Below are positions 52,096-61,564 of a stretch of 64,000 bases of DNA, one piece after another. The translations under genes were made by a program, and so were the position numbers. The notes under the pieces are model-generated. The model saw nothing but the letters and a program-made list of their open reading frames with translations. It made no database searches and was not told where the DNA came from. The stretch's first letter is position 1. Each line of letters begins with the position of its first letter. The stretch covers positions 1-64,000 of the forward strand of contig JBFLKU010000018.1 of the NCBI GenBank assembly GCA_040883315.1, given 5' to 3'. This DNA comes from JAFGUF01 sp040883315. GTDB taxonomy: Bacteria > Bacillota > Clostridia > Christensenellales > UMGS416.

Positions 52096-53380
52096 TGTAA
52101 ATATAGCAATAGCTATTTTATTAGGTACATTCGTATTATTATTAATTCTAAAAGTACCCGTTACCTTCAGCCTTGGCATTTCAGCAATTGTAACAGCAAT
52201 ATATGTTAAAATGCCGCTTATTACAATTGTATCAAAAATGGTTAAAGGTATAGAGTCCTCATCGCTGCTGGCAATCCCATTTTTCATACTGGCAGGAGAA
52301 ATAATGGGAGCAGGAGGAATATCAAAGCGGATTATTCAGTTTGCAAATGTTTTAATCGGCAGAGTGCGCGGCGGACTTGGCCTGGTAAACGTTTTGGCAA
52401 GCATGTTCTTTGGCGGCATCTCCGGCTCTGCTGTGGCAGACACTTCTTCAATCGGCGCTATGCTTATTCCGATGATGAAGGAAACCGGATATGATGACGA
52501 CTACTCTGTTGCCGTTACCGTTACCAGCTCCTGTCAAGGTGTAATTATACCGCCAAGCCATAATATGATTATATATTCGTTGGTTGCAGGCGGTGTATCA
52601 GTTGGAAAGCTGTTTATGGGTGGCATTATCCCCGGTATTTTGCTGGGTGTTGCACTTATGGTCATCAGCTATATTCTGGCTGTTAAAAGAAAATATCCAA
52701 AAGGCGAAGCTGTAGGCTTCAAAGAGGGAATAAAAATTTCGATAGATGCATTCTTCGGTGTATTTACAGCTATAATAATTATAGTCGGCGTTCTGGCGGG
52801 CATATTCACAGCCACAGAATCTGCTGCTGTTGCATGCCTATATGCATTTATTATCACATTTTTCGTTTATAAGGAAATAAAGATTAAGGAAATGTGGAAA
52901 ATCCTGTTTAGAGCACTAAAGACTTTGGCTTTAGTACTCAGCCTGATAGCCACTGCAAAGGCATTTGGCCACATGCTAGCTCTGCTGCAAGTTCCAAGAC
53001 TGGCTACAAACGCATTATTGACAATATCGCAAAGCCCTGTAGTGCTGCTGCTGCTAATTAATCTGCTGATACTGGCACTAGGCTGCATTATGGACATGGC
53101 TCCGCTTATACTAATCTTGACTCCTATTTTGCTCCCTGTAGTCACACAGCTGGGAATGGATCCTGTTCAGTTTGGCATCGTGCTAATCTTGAACCTAGGC
53201 ATCGGCCTGTGTACGCCTCCTGTAGGTGGAGCTCTTTTTGTGGGGTGCGCTATTGGCAAAGTATCTATAGAGAAGGTAACCAAAGCATTGATTCCGTTCT
53301 ATTTGACTATGATTATAGTTCTGCTATTAATCACATTCATACCGCAAATTGTTATGTTTTTACCTAATCTAGTTTTCTAA
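52085..53380 (+). CDS. dctM: TRAP transporter large permease DctM
   Basis: Membrane protein of 431 aa with about 11-12 helices of the DctM/IT superfamily. AIPFFILAGEIMGAGGISKRII, GLGLVNVLASMFFGGISGSAVADTSSIG, CQGVIIPPSHNMI and GCIMDMAPLILILTPILLPV are typical. It carries out Na-coupled transport of the ligand delivered by DctP. Start ATG follows GAGGTG inside dctQ. Confidence 0.95.
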   Translation: MGFDVNIAIAILLGTFVLLLILKVPVTFSLGISAIVTAIYVKMPLITIVSKMVKGIESSSLLAIPFFILAGEIMGAGGISKRIIQFANVLIGRVRGGLGLVNVLASMFFGGISGSAVADTSSIGAMLIPMMKETGYDDDYSVAVTVTSSCQGVIIPPSHNMIIYSLVAGGVSVGKLFMGGIIPGILLGVALMVISYILAVKRKYPKGEAVGFKEGIKISIDAFFGVFTAIIIIVGVLAGIFTATESAAVACLYAFIITFFVYKEIKIKEMWKILFRALKTLALVLSLIATAKAFGHMLALLQVPRLATNALLTISQSPVVLLLLINLLILALGCIMDMAPLILILTPILLPVVTQLGMDPVQFGIVLILNLGIGLCTPPVGGALFVGCAIGKVSIEKVTKALIPFYLTMIIVLLLITFIPQIVMFLPNLVF

Positions 53381-53382
53381 TC

Positions 53383-54327
53383 ATGAAAAAACTATTTAAT
53401 AGTGAAAAGGTTATTCAGGCTGTACTCTGTTGTCTACTATGGAGTACAGCTATACCTGTTTTAAAAATCAGCTACAAAGAGCTTAATTTCTCCAGTGGAG
53501 ATTTGTATCAAAGAATCATACTGGCAGGCATGCGATTTATGATAGCTGCTATTATTCTTTTTATATACTTTGTAATTAAAAACAGAAAATTACCCACTTT
53601 GGGGAAAAACATGGTTAAAGGCATTGTGATATTTGGAATTTTAAATACTACAATGCAGTATATTTTTTTCTATACAGGTGTAATGAACACGGTGGCTGTA
53701 AAATCAGTTATTCTAGATAGCCTAAAGCCCTTAATAGTTGTCCTTCTGGCACACTTCTTGAAAACTGATGACAGAATCAACACGAAAAAAATTATCGGAT
53801 TAATGATTGGTTTTATTGGCATAGCAGTTGCAAATCTCACCGAGCTGACAAGCGGAACCCTAAGCCTTTCAATGTCATTTAAGGGTGAAGGCATGCTATT
53901 TCTGGCATCATTAGCATACGCTATAGCCATATTATACGGAAAAAAATTAATGGAAAAGATTCACTATCTATCTTTAAATCTTTTTCAGTTTTTTATCGGT
54001 TCCAGTATACTGCTGATAATAGGATTTGTGGGCATAGATAGATACGATATTAGTTTCACGCCTCTCGCAATAATTCTTCTTATATATTCAGGGCTGCTTT
54101 CGGCAGTTGTATTCATTATATGGTATAGATTAATATCAAAATATACGCCATCAAGCATAACAATATTTTTATTTTTGATTCCGGTATTTGGCTCAATAAT
54201 ATCCAGCATACTTTTTGCAGAGGAATCCATAACTGCAAACGTAATAATCAGCCTTCTGTTTTTGATTATAGGAATTGTGCTGGTAAACTACGAAGAACAA
54301 CCAATAGAATCTACAAATTTAGAGTAG
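53383..54327 (+). CDS. DMT-superfamily transporter (two EamA domains)
   Basis: Membrane carrier of 314 aa with ten helices in two EamA repeats: CCLLWSTAIPVLKISYKEL in the first and GEGMLFLASLAYAIAILYGKKLM in the second. EamA proteins often export metabolites. It begins 2 bases after the dctM stop with no visible ribosome site, so it depends on translation of dctM. Here it may move a sugar acid, or export an overflow product. The role is undetermined. Confidence 0.87.
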   Translation: MKKLFNSEKVIQAVLCCLLWSTAIPVLKISYKELNFSSGDLYQRIILAGMRFMIAAIILFIYFVIKNRKLPTLGKNMVKGIVIFGILNTTMQYIFFYTGVMNTVAVKSVILDSLKPLIVVLLAHFLKTDDRINTKKIIGLMIGFIGIAVANLTELTSGTLSLSMSFKGEGMLFLASLAYAIAILYGKKLMEKIHYLSLNLFQFFIGSSILLIIGFVGIDRYDISFTPLAIILLIYSGLLSAVVFIIWYRLISKYTPSSITIFLFLIPVFGSIISSILFAEESITANVIISLLFLIIGIVLVNYEEQPIESTNLE

Positions 54328-54352
54328 AAAAATAATTAAAGGAGTGACGATT

Positions 54353-54685
54353 TTGAAAATTAAAAACTTTTTCTTAAGCAGGGACTGCGACTTAGAAGAT
54401 TTGGGAGAAGGCGTAAAAAGAAAAGTATTGTCCTATAATGACAATATGATGTGCGTAGAAGTACACTTTGAAAAAGGCGCTGAAGGCAAAATACACAGCC
54501 ACCCGCATGAGCAAATCACATATGTCCTTTCCGGGAAATTTGAGTTCAATATTGATGGCAACAAGGTAATAATTGAAAGCGGTGATTCAACCTATCAGCA
54601 GCCCGATATACCTCATGGCGTAGTATGCATAGAAGAGGGAATTCTACTTGATATATTCACGCCTTGCAGAAAAGACTTTATATAA
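54353..54685 (+). CDS. kdgF: Unsaturated uronate linearising cupin KdgF
   Basis: Cupin of 110 aa. GKIHSHPHEQITYVLSGKFEF holds three metal-binding histidines and a Gln/Glu, and PDIPHGVVCIEEG the fourth histidine. KdgF speeds opening of 4,5-unsaturated galacturonate to the linear keto form in pectin and alginate breakdown. The frame starts at a GTG inside the ribosome site (54344), but TTG at 54353 lies eight bases after AAAGGAG and is the likelier start. It is placed between the exporter-like gene and uxuA. GH105 at 28604-29731 supplies its substrate. Confidence 0.87.
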   Translation: MKIKNFFLSRDCDLEDLGEGVKRKVLSYNDNMMCVEVHFEKGAEGKIHSHPHEQITYVLSGKFEFNIDGNKVIIESGDSTYQQPDIPHGVVCIEEGILLDIFTPCRKDFI

Positions 54686-54709
54686 CAAATTCTATTGAGA
54701 GGTGTAGAC

Positions 54710-55777
54710 ATGAAAATGACATTTAGATGGTATGGTGCGGGAAACGACTCCATAACATTAAAGCATATAAAGCAAATCCCAGGAGTGGAAGGAATAGTAT
54801 GGTCGCTGCACGATAAGGCAGCAGGCGAAGAATGGGAAATGGAACGCATCCATGATGTGAAAAAGCAGTGTGATGAATACGGCTTTAATATTGATGTGGT
54901 AGAAAGCGTAAATGTGCATGATGACATTAAGCTGGGGCTTCCTTCCAGAGACAAATACATTGAAATATACAAAGATACCATTAGAAAGCTAGCAACAGTA
55001 GGCGTTAAGGTGATATGCTACAATTTTATGCCCGTATTCGACTGGACCAGAACAGACCTGTATCATTCCGTAGGCGATGGCTCCAATGCTCTATTTTATG
55101 AGAAAAACATAGTTCAGGATAACCCAAAAGCTATGGCGGAATACATTTTGAAAAACTCCGGCGACTTCACAATGCCGGGCTGGGAACCAGAGAGAATGGC
55201 GAAGCTAGACAGCCTCTTTGAGCAGTACAATGGAATGACAGAGGAAAAATTATTTGAAAATCTAAAATGTTTTCTCGAGGCGATAATCCCTGTGTGCAAG
55301 GAGTGTGACATAAAGATGGCAATACACCCTGATGATCCACCATGGCCGATATTCAATCTGCCAAGGATAATCAGAAGCAGAGACCACATAAAAAGATTTT
55401 TGGATTTGGTAGATAGCCCGTACAACGGCTTGACTCTATGTACTGGCTCACTAGGTCCAAATCTGCAAAATGATATACCATCAATCATCAGAGAGTTTGG
55501 CAGCAGAATACATTTCGCCCACATCAGAAATGTTAAGGTTTTTGAAAACGGAGACTTCATAGAGGTATCCCACAGGGCACAGGACGGCAACGTAGACACA
55601 GTGGAAGTGATGAAGGCATACCACAATATAGGATTTGAAGGATACATACGCCCAGACCACGGTAGGCATCTGTGGGGCGAAGAGAAAACATGCAGACCGG
55701 GGTACGGACTGTACGACAGAGCACTGGGAATAATGTATTTATTAGGCATATGGGATACACTAAACAAGGGGTATTAA
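54710..55777 (+). CDS. uxuA: Mannonate dehydratase UxuA
   Basis: Enzyme of 355 aa, the Bacillus-type length (E. coli 394), removing water from D-mannonate to give KDG. MKMTFRWYGAGNDSI is the N-terminus; VICYNFMPVFDWTRTDL, MAIHPDDPPWPIFNLPRI, LCTGSLGP and HFAHIRNVK supply the metal site (His, Cys, His, Asp). The start at 54710 follows AGAGGTG; the longer frame from 54695 lacks a site. Confidence 0.97.
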   Translation: MKMTFRWYGAGNDSITLKHIKQIPGVEGIVWSLHDKAAGEEWEMERIHDVKKQCDEYGFNIDVVESVNVHDDIKLGLPSRDKYIEIYKDTIRKLATVGVKVICYNFMPVFDWTRTDLYHSVGDGSNALFYEKNIVQDNPKAMAEYILKNSGDFTMPGWEPERMAKLDSLFEQYNGMTEEKLFENLKCFLEAIIPVCKECDIKMAIHPDDPPWPIFNLPRIIRSRDHIKRFLDLVDSPYNGLTLCTGSLGPNLQNDIPSIIREFGSRIHFAHIRNVKVFENGDFIEVSHRAQDGNVDTVEVMKAYHNIGFEGYIRPDHGRHLWGEEKTCRPGYGLYDRALGIMYLLGIWDTLNKGY

Positions 55778-55778
55778 T

Positions 55779-57374
55779 ATGAAACTAAATCTAAAAAGCA
55801 TTCAGCAAAAAAAACAATGGGAAGACATCGACGTTTCTCTCCCGACATTTGATATAGAAAAGCTGCGAAGCGAAACACACAGTAGCCCTGAATGGCTGCA
55901 CTTTGGCGGCGGCAATATATTTCGTGTATTCATAGCAAACGCGCTGCATGAGGCCATAGAAAAGAACAAAGTAAAAAACGGCGTAATAGTGGCAGAAAGC
56001 TTCGATTTTGAAATGGTAGATAAATACTACCATGAATATGATAACTTAAGCCTTTCCGTCATTATGGATCCCAAGGACAGCTACCATAAAAAAATAGTCG
56101 CAAGTATTACCGAAGCATTAAAATGCATAAAGGATACTGAGGACTGGAATAGGCTATATGAGATAGCCCAAAACGAAAGTCTGAAAATGATTAGCTTTAC
56201 AATCACAGAAAAAGGATATGCACTAAAGGACATGAACGGCAATTATTTGAGTGTGATTGAGAAAGATATCGCAGATGGTCCTGATAACCCATTACATACA
56301 ATGAGTATAGTGGCATCTCTGCTATATTCAAGATATAGAAACGGAGCATACCCCGTAGCTGTTGTTAGCATGGACAATTGCTCCCACAATGGCGACAAGC
56401 TAGGCAATGCTGTGAAAGAGATAAGCCAAAAGTGGCATGAGAAAGGATATGTGGAAGAAGACTTTATTGAATACATTAATTCAGATAATGTCTCCTTTCC
56501 ATATACTATGATAGATAAAATAACACCTAGACCATCAGAAAATGTGAAGAATAAACTTGAAAATTTAGGCATCGAAGATATGGATTTGATAATAACGCAG
56601 AAAGGCTCGTATACTGCACCATTTGTAAACTCTGAAGTATGTGAATATTTGATAATAGAAGATGATTTCCCAAATGGTAAAATTGATATATCTTCAGAAA
56701 GAGTTATTTTCACAGACAGGGACACAGTAAACAATGTAGAAACTATGAAAGTGACCACTTGTTTGAATCCTTTGCACACTGCACTTGCTGTGACAGGATG
56801 CCTGATGGGATACACTCTGATAGCTAATCAGATGAAAAATCCTATTCTTGTTAACCTAATAAAGAAAATCGGCTACGACGAGGGGCTGAAAGTGGTGGTT
56901 GACCCAAAAATAATTAACCCAAAAGATTTTATAGATGAAGTGGTGAATGAAAGACTGACAAATCCCAACATCCCAGACACTCCTCAGCGCATTGCAATGG
57001 ATACCAGCCAAAAGGTGGGTATACGTTTTGGACATACTATTAAAGCATATATGGCAGATGAACACTTAGATTCTTCATCTCTTGTAGGCATACCTTTGGC
57101 TATAGCTGCATGGTGCAGATATCTAGTGGGCATAGACGATAATGGTGCTCCATTTGAGCTAAGCTCAGACCCGCTAAAAGATGCGCTCACAAAGCAATTT
57201 GAGGGCATACAGATAGGTAGCAGTGTCAGCTTGAAACCTATGCTATCTAATAACGAAATATTCGGTGTTGATCTATATACGGCTGGGCTGGGCGACAAAA
57301 TTCAGACGTATTTTGATGAAATGATGGCGAAAAAAGGCGGAGTAGAAAAGACAATTGAAAAGTATTGTAAATAA
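55779..57374 (+). CDS. uxuB: Fructuronate reductase UxuB (mannitol dehydrogenase family)
   Basis: NADH-dependent reductase of 531 aa in the mannitol-dehydrogenase family, reducing D-fructuronate to D-mannonate. WLHFGGGNIFRVFIANALHEAI is the nucleotide-binding N-terminus; SMDNCSHNGDKL and KVTTCLNPLHTALAVTGCLMGY include the catalytic lysine-asparagine-histidine region of the family. It is about 45 residues longer than the E. coli protein. The ATG is 1 base after the uxuA stop, with AAGGGG as ribosome site. It ends the operon before a strong bidirectional terminator. Confidence 0.9.
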   Translation: MKLNLKSIQQKKQWEDIDVSLPTFDIEKLRSETHSSPEWLHFGGGNIFRVFIANALHEAIEKNKVKNGVIVAESFDFEMVDKYYHEYDNLSLSVIMDPKDSYHKKIVASITEALKCIKDTEDWNRLYEIAQNESLKMISFTITEKGYALKDMNGNYLSVIEKDIADGPDNPLHTMSIVASLLYSRYRNGAYPVAVVSMDNCSHNGDKLGNAVKEISQKWHEKGYVEEDFIEYINSDNVSFPYTMIDKITPRPSENVKNKLENLGIEDMDLIITQKGSYTAPFVNSEVCEYLIIEDDFPNGKIDISSERVIFTDRDTVNNVETMKVTTCLNPLHTALAVTGCLMGYTLIANQMKNPILVNLIKKIGYDEGLKVVVDPKIINPKDFIDEVVNERLTNPNIPDTPQRIAMDTSQKVGIRFGHTIKAYMADEHLDSSSLVGIPLAIAAWCRYLVGIDDNGAPFELSSDPLKDALTKQFEGIQIGSSVSLKPMLSNNEIFGVDLYTAGLGDKIQTYFDEMMAKKGGVEKTIEKYCK

Positions 57375-57397
57375 TCATCTCCTTTTATACAATATTA

Positions 57398-57437
57398 AAA
57401 AGCACTATATAGTTATTCTATATAGTGCTTTATTTTT
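57398..57437. terminator. Bidirectional intrinsic terminator
   Basis: A 14-bp stem (57399-57412 with 57418-57431), loop TTATT, followed by TATTTTT on the plus strand and by a U-rich TTTTTAATATT on the minus strand. It serves both uxuB and the convergent GPH-transporter gene. Confidence 0.92.
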
Positions 57438-58821
57438 AAATTAATCTATCTAAATCGTCCAAATCATATTCAACATTGGCCTTTTTCTTCTCCAATGCTT
57501 CCTGAAGCTTTTGATATCTCGCCTTTGTTACGGGATATAGCACCATAAACAGCACAGCCAATCCCATAACTATTGGGCAGAATATGGTGATTATGCTCTC
57601 TATTCCCATCACTGCAGAATGGCTCTGCACCGCTAGGTCTTTATTATATCCCGTGAAGGATAGCACCAGTCCTATTGTCTGCATTCCTATCGCTGCGCCA
57701 AATTTCTGCAAAAGCTGCGGCAGCGATGTGATGGCTCCTACTCTTTTTTTTCCGTTCACCATTTCGTCAATTTCTGCAATATCATAGGTGAAAGAATAGA
57801 ATGTAGTCCAAAATACTGCAAGCCCCATAGAATAGAAAAGCAGCATGGTTATTAAGGAATATACATTGGTTATTCCAATAAATTTAAATGCCAGCATTCC
57901 AAGTGTTGCAATAGAAAGCAAAATGATTACAGTAATTCTTCTGTCTTTCATAGTTGCCATCTTGGTGGTTATGGGCACAAAAATAACCATTCCCAGCACT
58001 ATTGCTCCCAGCGCAATGGGCATGTATGCGTCCGGATCCACTTGCATTCTGTATTGCAGCAAAAATATTAAATCTGCCTGTGCCAAGGATGACTGCAGCA
58101 TAAAAAGCAAAATAAATGCTAAAAGATACTTAAATGGTTTTATTTTTATAACCTGAAGATATGTTTCAAATATATTGACGTTTTCTTCTGATTCAGCTTG
58201 ATATAATTTAAGCTTTTTTGTAGAAAGATATGCTACATATCCAAATATAATTGAAACCATAGCTATTATAATCGCAGTAAATGTCCATCTGGTGCTTAGT
58301 GCAAATTTATCTTCACTGAAAAGCCCGACAAATACAATTGCAGCACTGCCTATAAATATTGGAGCAGCATTAATAAATGAGCTGATTCCTCTTATCTTTG
58401 TTCGCTCATCATAGTCTGTTGTCATCTCCGCACATAGCGCATAGTATGGAATGGTATAGCATGTATATGCCACCCAAAACATCACTGCTACAGCAATGAA
58501 ATATATAATTGATACACTAGGAGATAAATTAAAACGAGTGAATGCAAAAACAAAAAGTATAGACATAGGTATCACAGCCATCTTCATTATGCGTCTTTTA
58601 TCTATATGTTTTTTGTCTGCAAAGTGCCCTATTATCGGATCTGTGATGCCGTCTACTATAATAGATATCATGCTGATTGTTCCTGCTATTGCAGGATTTA
58701 TACCGGCGATATCTGTGAGAAAAAACAAAAAATATGTATAGAACATATTATAGAGCACAGACTCTGAAATTATTCCTGATGCGTATCCAATTTTCCTGCG
58801 ATTAGTTAAGTTATTTTGCAT
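57436..58821 (-). CDS. GPH-family sugar:cation symporter (MFS_2, MelB/XynB type)
   Basis: Membrane symporter of 461 aa with 12 helices. KIGYASGIISESVLYNMFYTYFLFFLTDIAGI, the DGITDPIIGHFADK motif after helix two and WVAYTCYTIPYYALCAEMTTDYDERTKIRG are GPH signatures. These carriers import glycosides, pentosides or free sugars with Na or H ions. It is the last gene of the aminotransferase-aldolase-kinase operon and presumably imports its substrate. TTGGAGG precedes the ATG. Confidence 0.92.
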   Translation of the reverse strand: MQNNLTNRRKIGYASGIISESVLYNMFYTYFLFFLTDIAGINPAIAGTISMISIIVDGITDPIIGHFADKKHIDKRRIMKMAVIPMSILFVFAFTRFNLSPSVSIIYFIAVAVMFWVAYTCYTIPYYALCAEMTTDYDERTKIRGISSFINAAPIFIGSAAIVFVGLFSEDKFALSTRWTFTAIIIAMVSIIFGYVAYLSTKKLKLYQAESEENVNIFETYLQVIKIKPFKYLLAFILLFMLQSSLAQADLIFLLQYRMQVDPDAYMPIALGAIVLGMVIFVPITTKMATMKDRRITVIILLSIATLGMLAFKFIGITNVYSLITMLLFYSMGLAVFWTTFYSFTYDIAEIDEMVNGKKRVGAITSLPQLLQKFGAAIGMQTIGLVLSFTGYNKDLAVQSHSAVMGIESIITIFCPIVMGLAVLFMVLYPVTKARYQKLQEALEKKKANVEYDLDDLDRLI

Positions 58822-58887
58822 TTGCTACCTCCAAGCTTACTAAATTATATCAAAAATAATGCATAATGTAAGTAGTAATATCTATAT

Positions 58888-60483
58888 TTATGAATTTAAC
58901 TGGCTAAACAGCTTCTTATTATTGTAGTATAGCTTTTTAAATATGCTAAAGTGTAAATCATATATCTCTCTATTGCTCTTATCAGGCTTGTATATCTCTT
59001 TCACCTTTACCAATTCATCGGCGTCTTCCAGCTTGTCTATTATGCCTACGCTCACTGCCGAAAGTATTGCTGCGCCCATCGCTCCTGCGTTCTGCGGGTG
59101 CTCCACCACTTCCACAGTTTTGCCTAATATATCCGATAGTATCTGGCATGTCATAGGGGCTAGGGCACCACCGCCCACAAAGCGAACCGTGTCCTTTGTT
59201 TTTGTCTTGGTCTCGCTGCATTCCAGCTGCCAGCGCAGATGGAAGCATACTCCCTCTATAACTGCATGAATGAGCTCTGACTTTTTCGTATCTATTCCGA
59301 TATTGAAAAACATTCCTCTGGCACTTGTGTCTTCAAAAGGACATCTGTTTCCATGAAGCCAAGGTGTGAATATCACTCCGTCGCTTCCTGCCGGCACGTC
59401 CTTTATGGACTCCATCATGTAGTCATACAAATCAACAGCAATATCTTCGTAGTCGCCTTTTATCTTCTTTTCTTCCAGCCTGTCGATTGTCTCTTCGTAT
59501 GCTAGATGTTTTTTCACCCATTCTATGCATTTGCCAGCAGTTTCGAGCTCTGCAAAGTAATTATATGTTTTCTCGTTTGCACCCACTATTCCGGCTATCT
59601 TGCAGGATATATCTATAGCTGCACTATCTATCACAGTGGAAACCCATCCCGATGTACCCATATAGATGTGAGTATCGCCAATATTTGCAGCACCTGCTCC
59701 TAACCCGATAAGCGAGGCATCGCCTCCACCGCCAAACACCAAAGTGCCTGCCTTTAGTCCTAGCTCTGCTGACGCAGCTTTTGTTATCTTTCCTGCAACA
59801 TCTGTGCTTTTAATTATCTTTGGCAAATGCTCTTGGTCTACATCCAGCATATCGCATATTACTTTGCTGAATTCTCTTTTCCCGTCTCTATTGTCAAAAA
59901 GCATAGTTGCGTACGCGCTGTCCTCTGTCATAATAAATTCACCGCAAGATTTTGCAATCAGATAATCCTTCACATCCAGCCACTTATATATCTTTTTGTA
60001 TATTTCAGGTTCGTTTTCCTTCAACCATTTATATTTCCAAACAGGGTCTTTGCTGCTGCTTGCCACCACGCCTGTGTTGTTTATGCTTTTTAGCAGCTTA
60101 AATACGTTTATTCCCTCTACCTTTATTCCTGTAGACAAGGTAGCATCCATTTGCTCCTTCGCGCGATTGTCCATGTAGCTCATAGCGTTTCTTACTGGGT
60201 TGCATTCCTTATCTACCAAAACCAGTCCCTGCATCTGAGCACAGAAAGATATTCCTAGAATATCCTCTTTAGGAACCCTGCTTTGCTTCATCACAGCTTT
60301 TGTAGTGGTGCACATAGCCTGCCACCAATCTATAGGGTTTTGCTCTACTCCACCATTTTCCAAAATGTTAAGAGCGTTGCCTGTGCTTTCACTCTCGATT
60401 AAATTTATTTTATCGCTTATTTCATAAAGGCAGGTCTTCAACGATGTTGTTCCTACATCATATGTTATAACGTATTTGCCCAT
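58888..60483 (-). CDS. FGGY-family carbohydrate kinase
   Basis: Sugar kinase of 531 aa. TYDVGTTSLKTCLYEI starts the first FGGY domain, ISFCAQMQGLVLVD and SYMDNRAKEQMD follow; the second domain has YMGTSGWVST, IEGVCFHLRWQLE, VRFVGGGALAPMTCQILSDILGKTV and AGAMGAAILSAV, all conserved in xylulokinase-type enzymes. The preferred sugar cannot be read from sequence; a ketose or polyol is expected. It is 23 bases after the class II aldolase gene, so a kinase-then-aldolase route is likely. Confidence 0.93.
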   Translation of the reverse strand: MGKYVITYDVGTTSLKTCLYEISDKINLIESESTGNALNILENGGVEQNPIDWWQAMCTTTKAVMKQSRVPKEDILGISFCAQMQGLVLVDKECNPVRNAMSYMDNRAKEQMDATLSTGIKVEGINVFKLLKSINNTGVVASSSKDPVWKYKWLKENEPEIYKKIYKWLDVKDYLIAKSCGEFIMTEDSAYATMLFDNRDGKREFSKVICDMLDVDQEHLPKIIKSTDVAGKITKAASAELGLKAGTLVFGGGGDASLIGLGAGAANIGDTHIYMGTSGWVSTVIDSAAIDISCKIAGIVGANEKTYNYFAELETAGKCIEWVKKHLAYEETIDRLEEKKIKGDYEDIAVDLYDYMMESIKDVPAGSDGVIFTPWLHGNRCPFEDTSARGMFFNIGIDTKKSELIHAVIEGVCFHLRWQLECSETKTKTKDTVRFVGGGALAPMTCQILSDILGKTVEVVEHPQNAGAMGAAILSAVSVGIIDKLEDADELVKVKEIYKPDKSNREIYDLHFSIFKKLYYNNKKLFSQLNS

Positions 60484-60506
60484 GCTGCTCTCCTTCTAGA
60501 ATAATT

Positions 60507-61553
60507 TTATTTATCTTTCTGCTTGGAATATTTCATCTTGTATACAGTTCGCATAAGTCTACATTCCAGTGGGTTAATTGGCTTTGCTTGCCCATGCAGA
60601 CTAGCTCCAATAAAGCATTTACAGTTTTTGTCCACTATCATCTGCACAGCTTTAGCATCATCTTTAGTTTCTCCTTTGCATACTGCACCGCAGCCCTTCA
60701 CAAACACTGCATCCGCTTTTTTCAGCGCTTTTCTTATTGCTGCTTCATCATTTTTAACAGCCTTCATCTTCACTCCTACAATCTGTGCAAAATCGTCCAC
60801 CATAGGATGGAGCGGCTTGCCGATATAGGACAGTGCTATTGTCTCTGCTGATGTGGCTAAAAGCATATTTTCGTCGAGCTCCATATTCACTTTTTCGCCA
60901 ATTAGCGGCTTTGACAACATCTGATATTTATTCATAATAAAATCGCCTAGTGAATAATCACCTGAATATTCTTTGTCTTCTATATCAATATATTTATTCT
61001 TTATATGTTCATGACAGGCTTCTTCCAATTGGTTGGCTGCCTCAAATGTCTGCTCAAAATCCTTGCCAAAGCATAACGCACCATGGTTTTTCATGATGAT
61101 ACAGCTACCTTCCACATTTGGCAGAACGCCTGCAATGCCCTCACTCAGCTTTTTGGTGCTGGGCAGTCCATATGGTGCACATACCACTTTCCCAGCCAGA
61201 TGATTATATTTACCATCCGTTTTTATGGCATCTATGCCACAGCTGCTTATTATAGATGCATACTCCTGATGAGTGTGTATAACAAAATTCACATCCTTTT
61301 GCTTGTAGCATGCAGCATGCACCCCTTTTTCAGATGATGGCTTAATCTCTCCTTCGTATTCCAGAGTATGTATATTAACAGCTACTATATCTTCTCTTTT
61401 TAGGGATAGATATTCCTTTCCGCTGGGCGTGATTACCATAGTGTTTTCATCCACTCTCTGGCTCACATTACCCCATGTTCTGGCTATAAGCCCTCTTTTG
61501 ACCAATTCTTTTCCTGCTAATATTACAGTATCCTTTGACTTGTTAATATCCAT
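60507..61553 (-). CDS. Class II aldolase/adducin-family enzyme with a partial second domain
   Basis: Protein of 348 aa. Residues about 5-215 are a complete class II aldolase/adducin domain: GLIARTWGNVSQRV, ITPSGKEYLSL, the zinc ligands in IHTHQEYAS (two His) and the third in IIMKNHGALCFG. Residues about 220-348 repeat the C-terminal half: AVFVKGCGAVCKGETKDDA mirrors the first copy but has cysteine in place of the histidine, so it is not metal-binding. Fuculose- and ribulose-phosphate aldolases are about 215 aa. The enzyme probably cleaves the product of the adjacent kinase into dihydroxyacetone phosphate and an aldehyde. AAAGGAGG precedes the ATG. Confidence 0.9.
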   Translation of the reverse strand: MDINKSKDTVILAGKELVKRGLIARTWGNVSQRVDENTMVITPSGKEYLSLKREDIVAVNIHTLEYEGEIKPSSEKGVHAACYKQKDVNFVIHTHQEYASIISSCGIDAIKTDGKYNHLAGKVVCAPYGLPSTKKLSEGIAGVLPNVEGSCIIMKNHGALCFGKDFEQTFEAANQLEEACHEHIKNKYIDIEDKEYSGDYSLGDFIMNKYQMLSKPLIGEKVNMELDENMLLATSAETIALSYIGKPLHPMVDDFAQIVGVKMKAVKNDEAAIRKALKKADAVFVKGCGAVCKGETKDDAKAVQMIVDKNCKCFIGASLHGQAKPINPLECRLMRTVYKMKYSKQKDK

Positions 61554-61564
61554 TGCAGCCTCCT

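Noticed and set aside
55114..55767. A 217-codon open frame on the minus strand inside uxuA
   Set aside because: It is fully antisense to uxuA, which has all expected motifs; there is no promoter or ribosome site.
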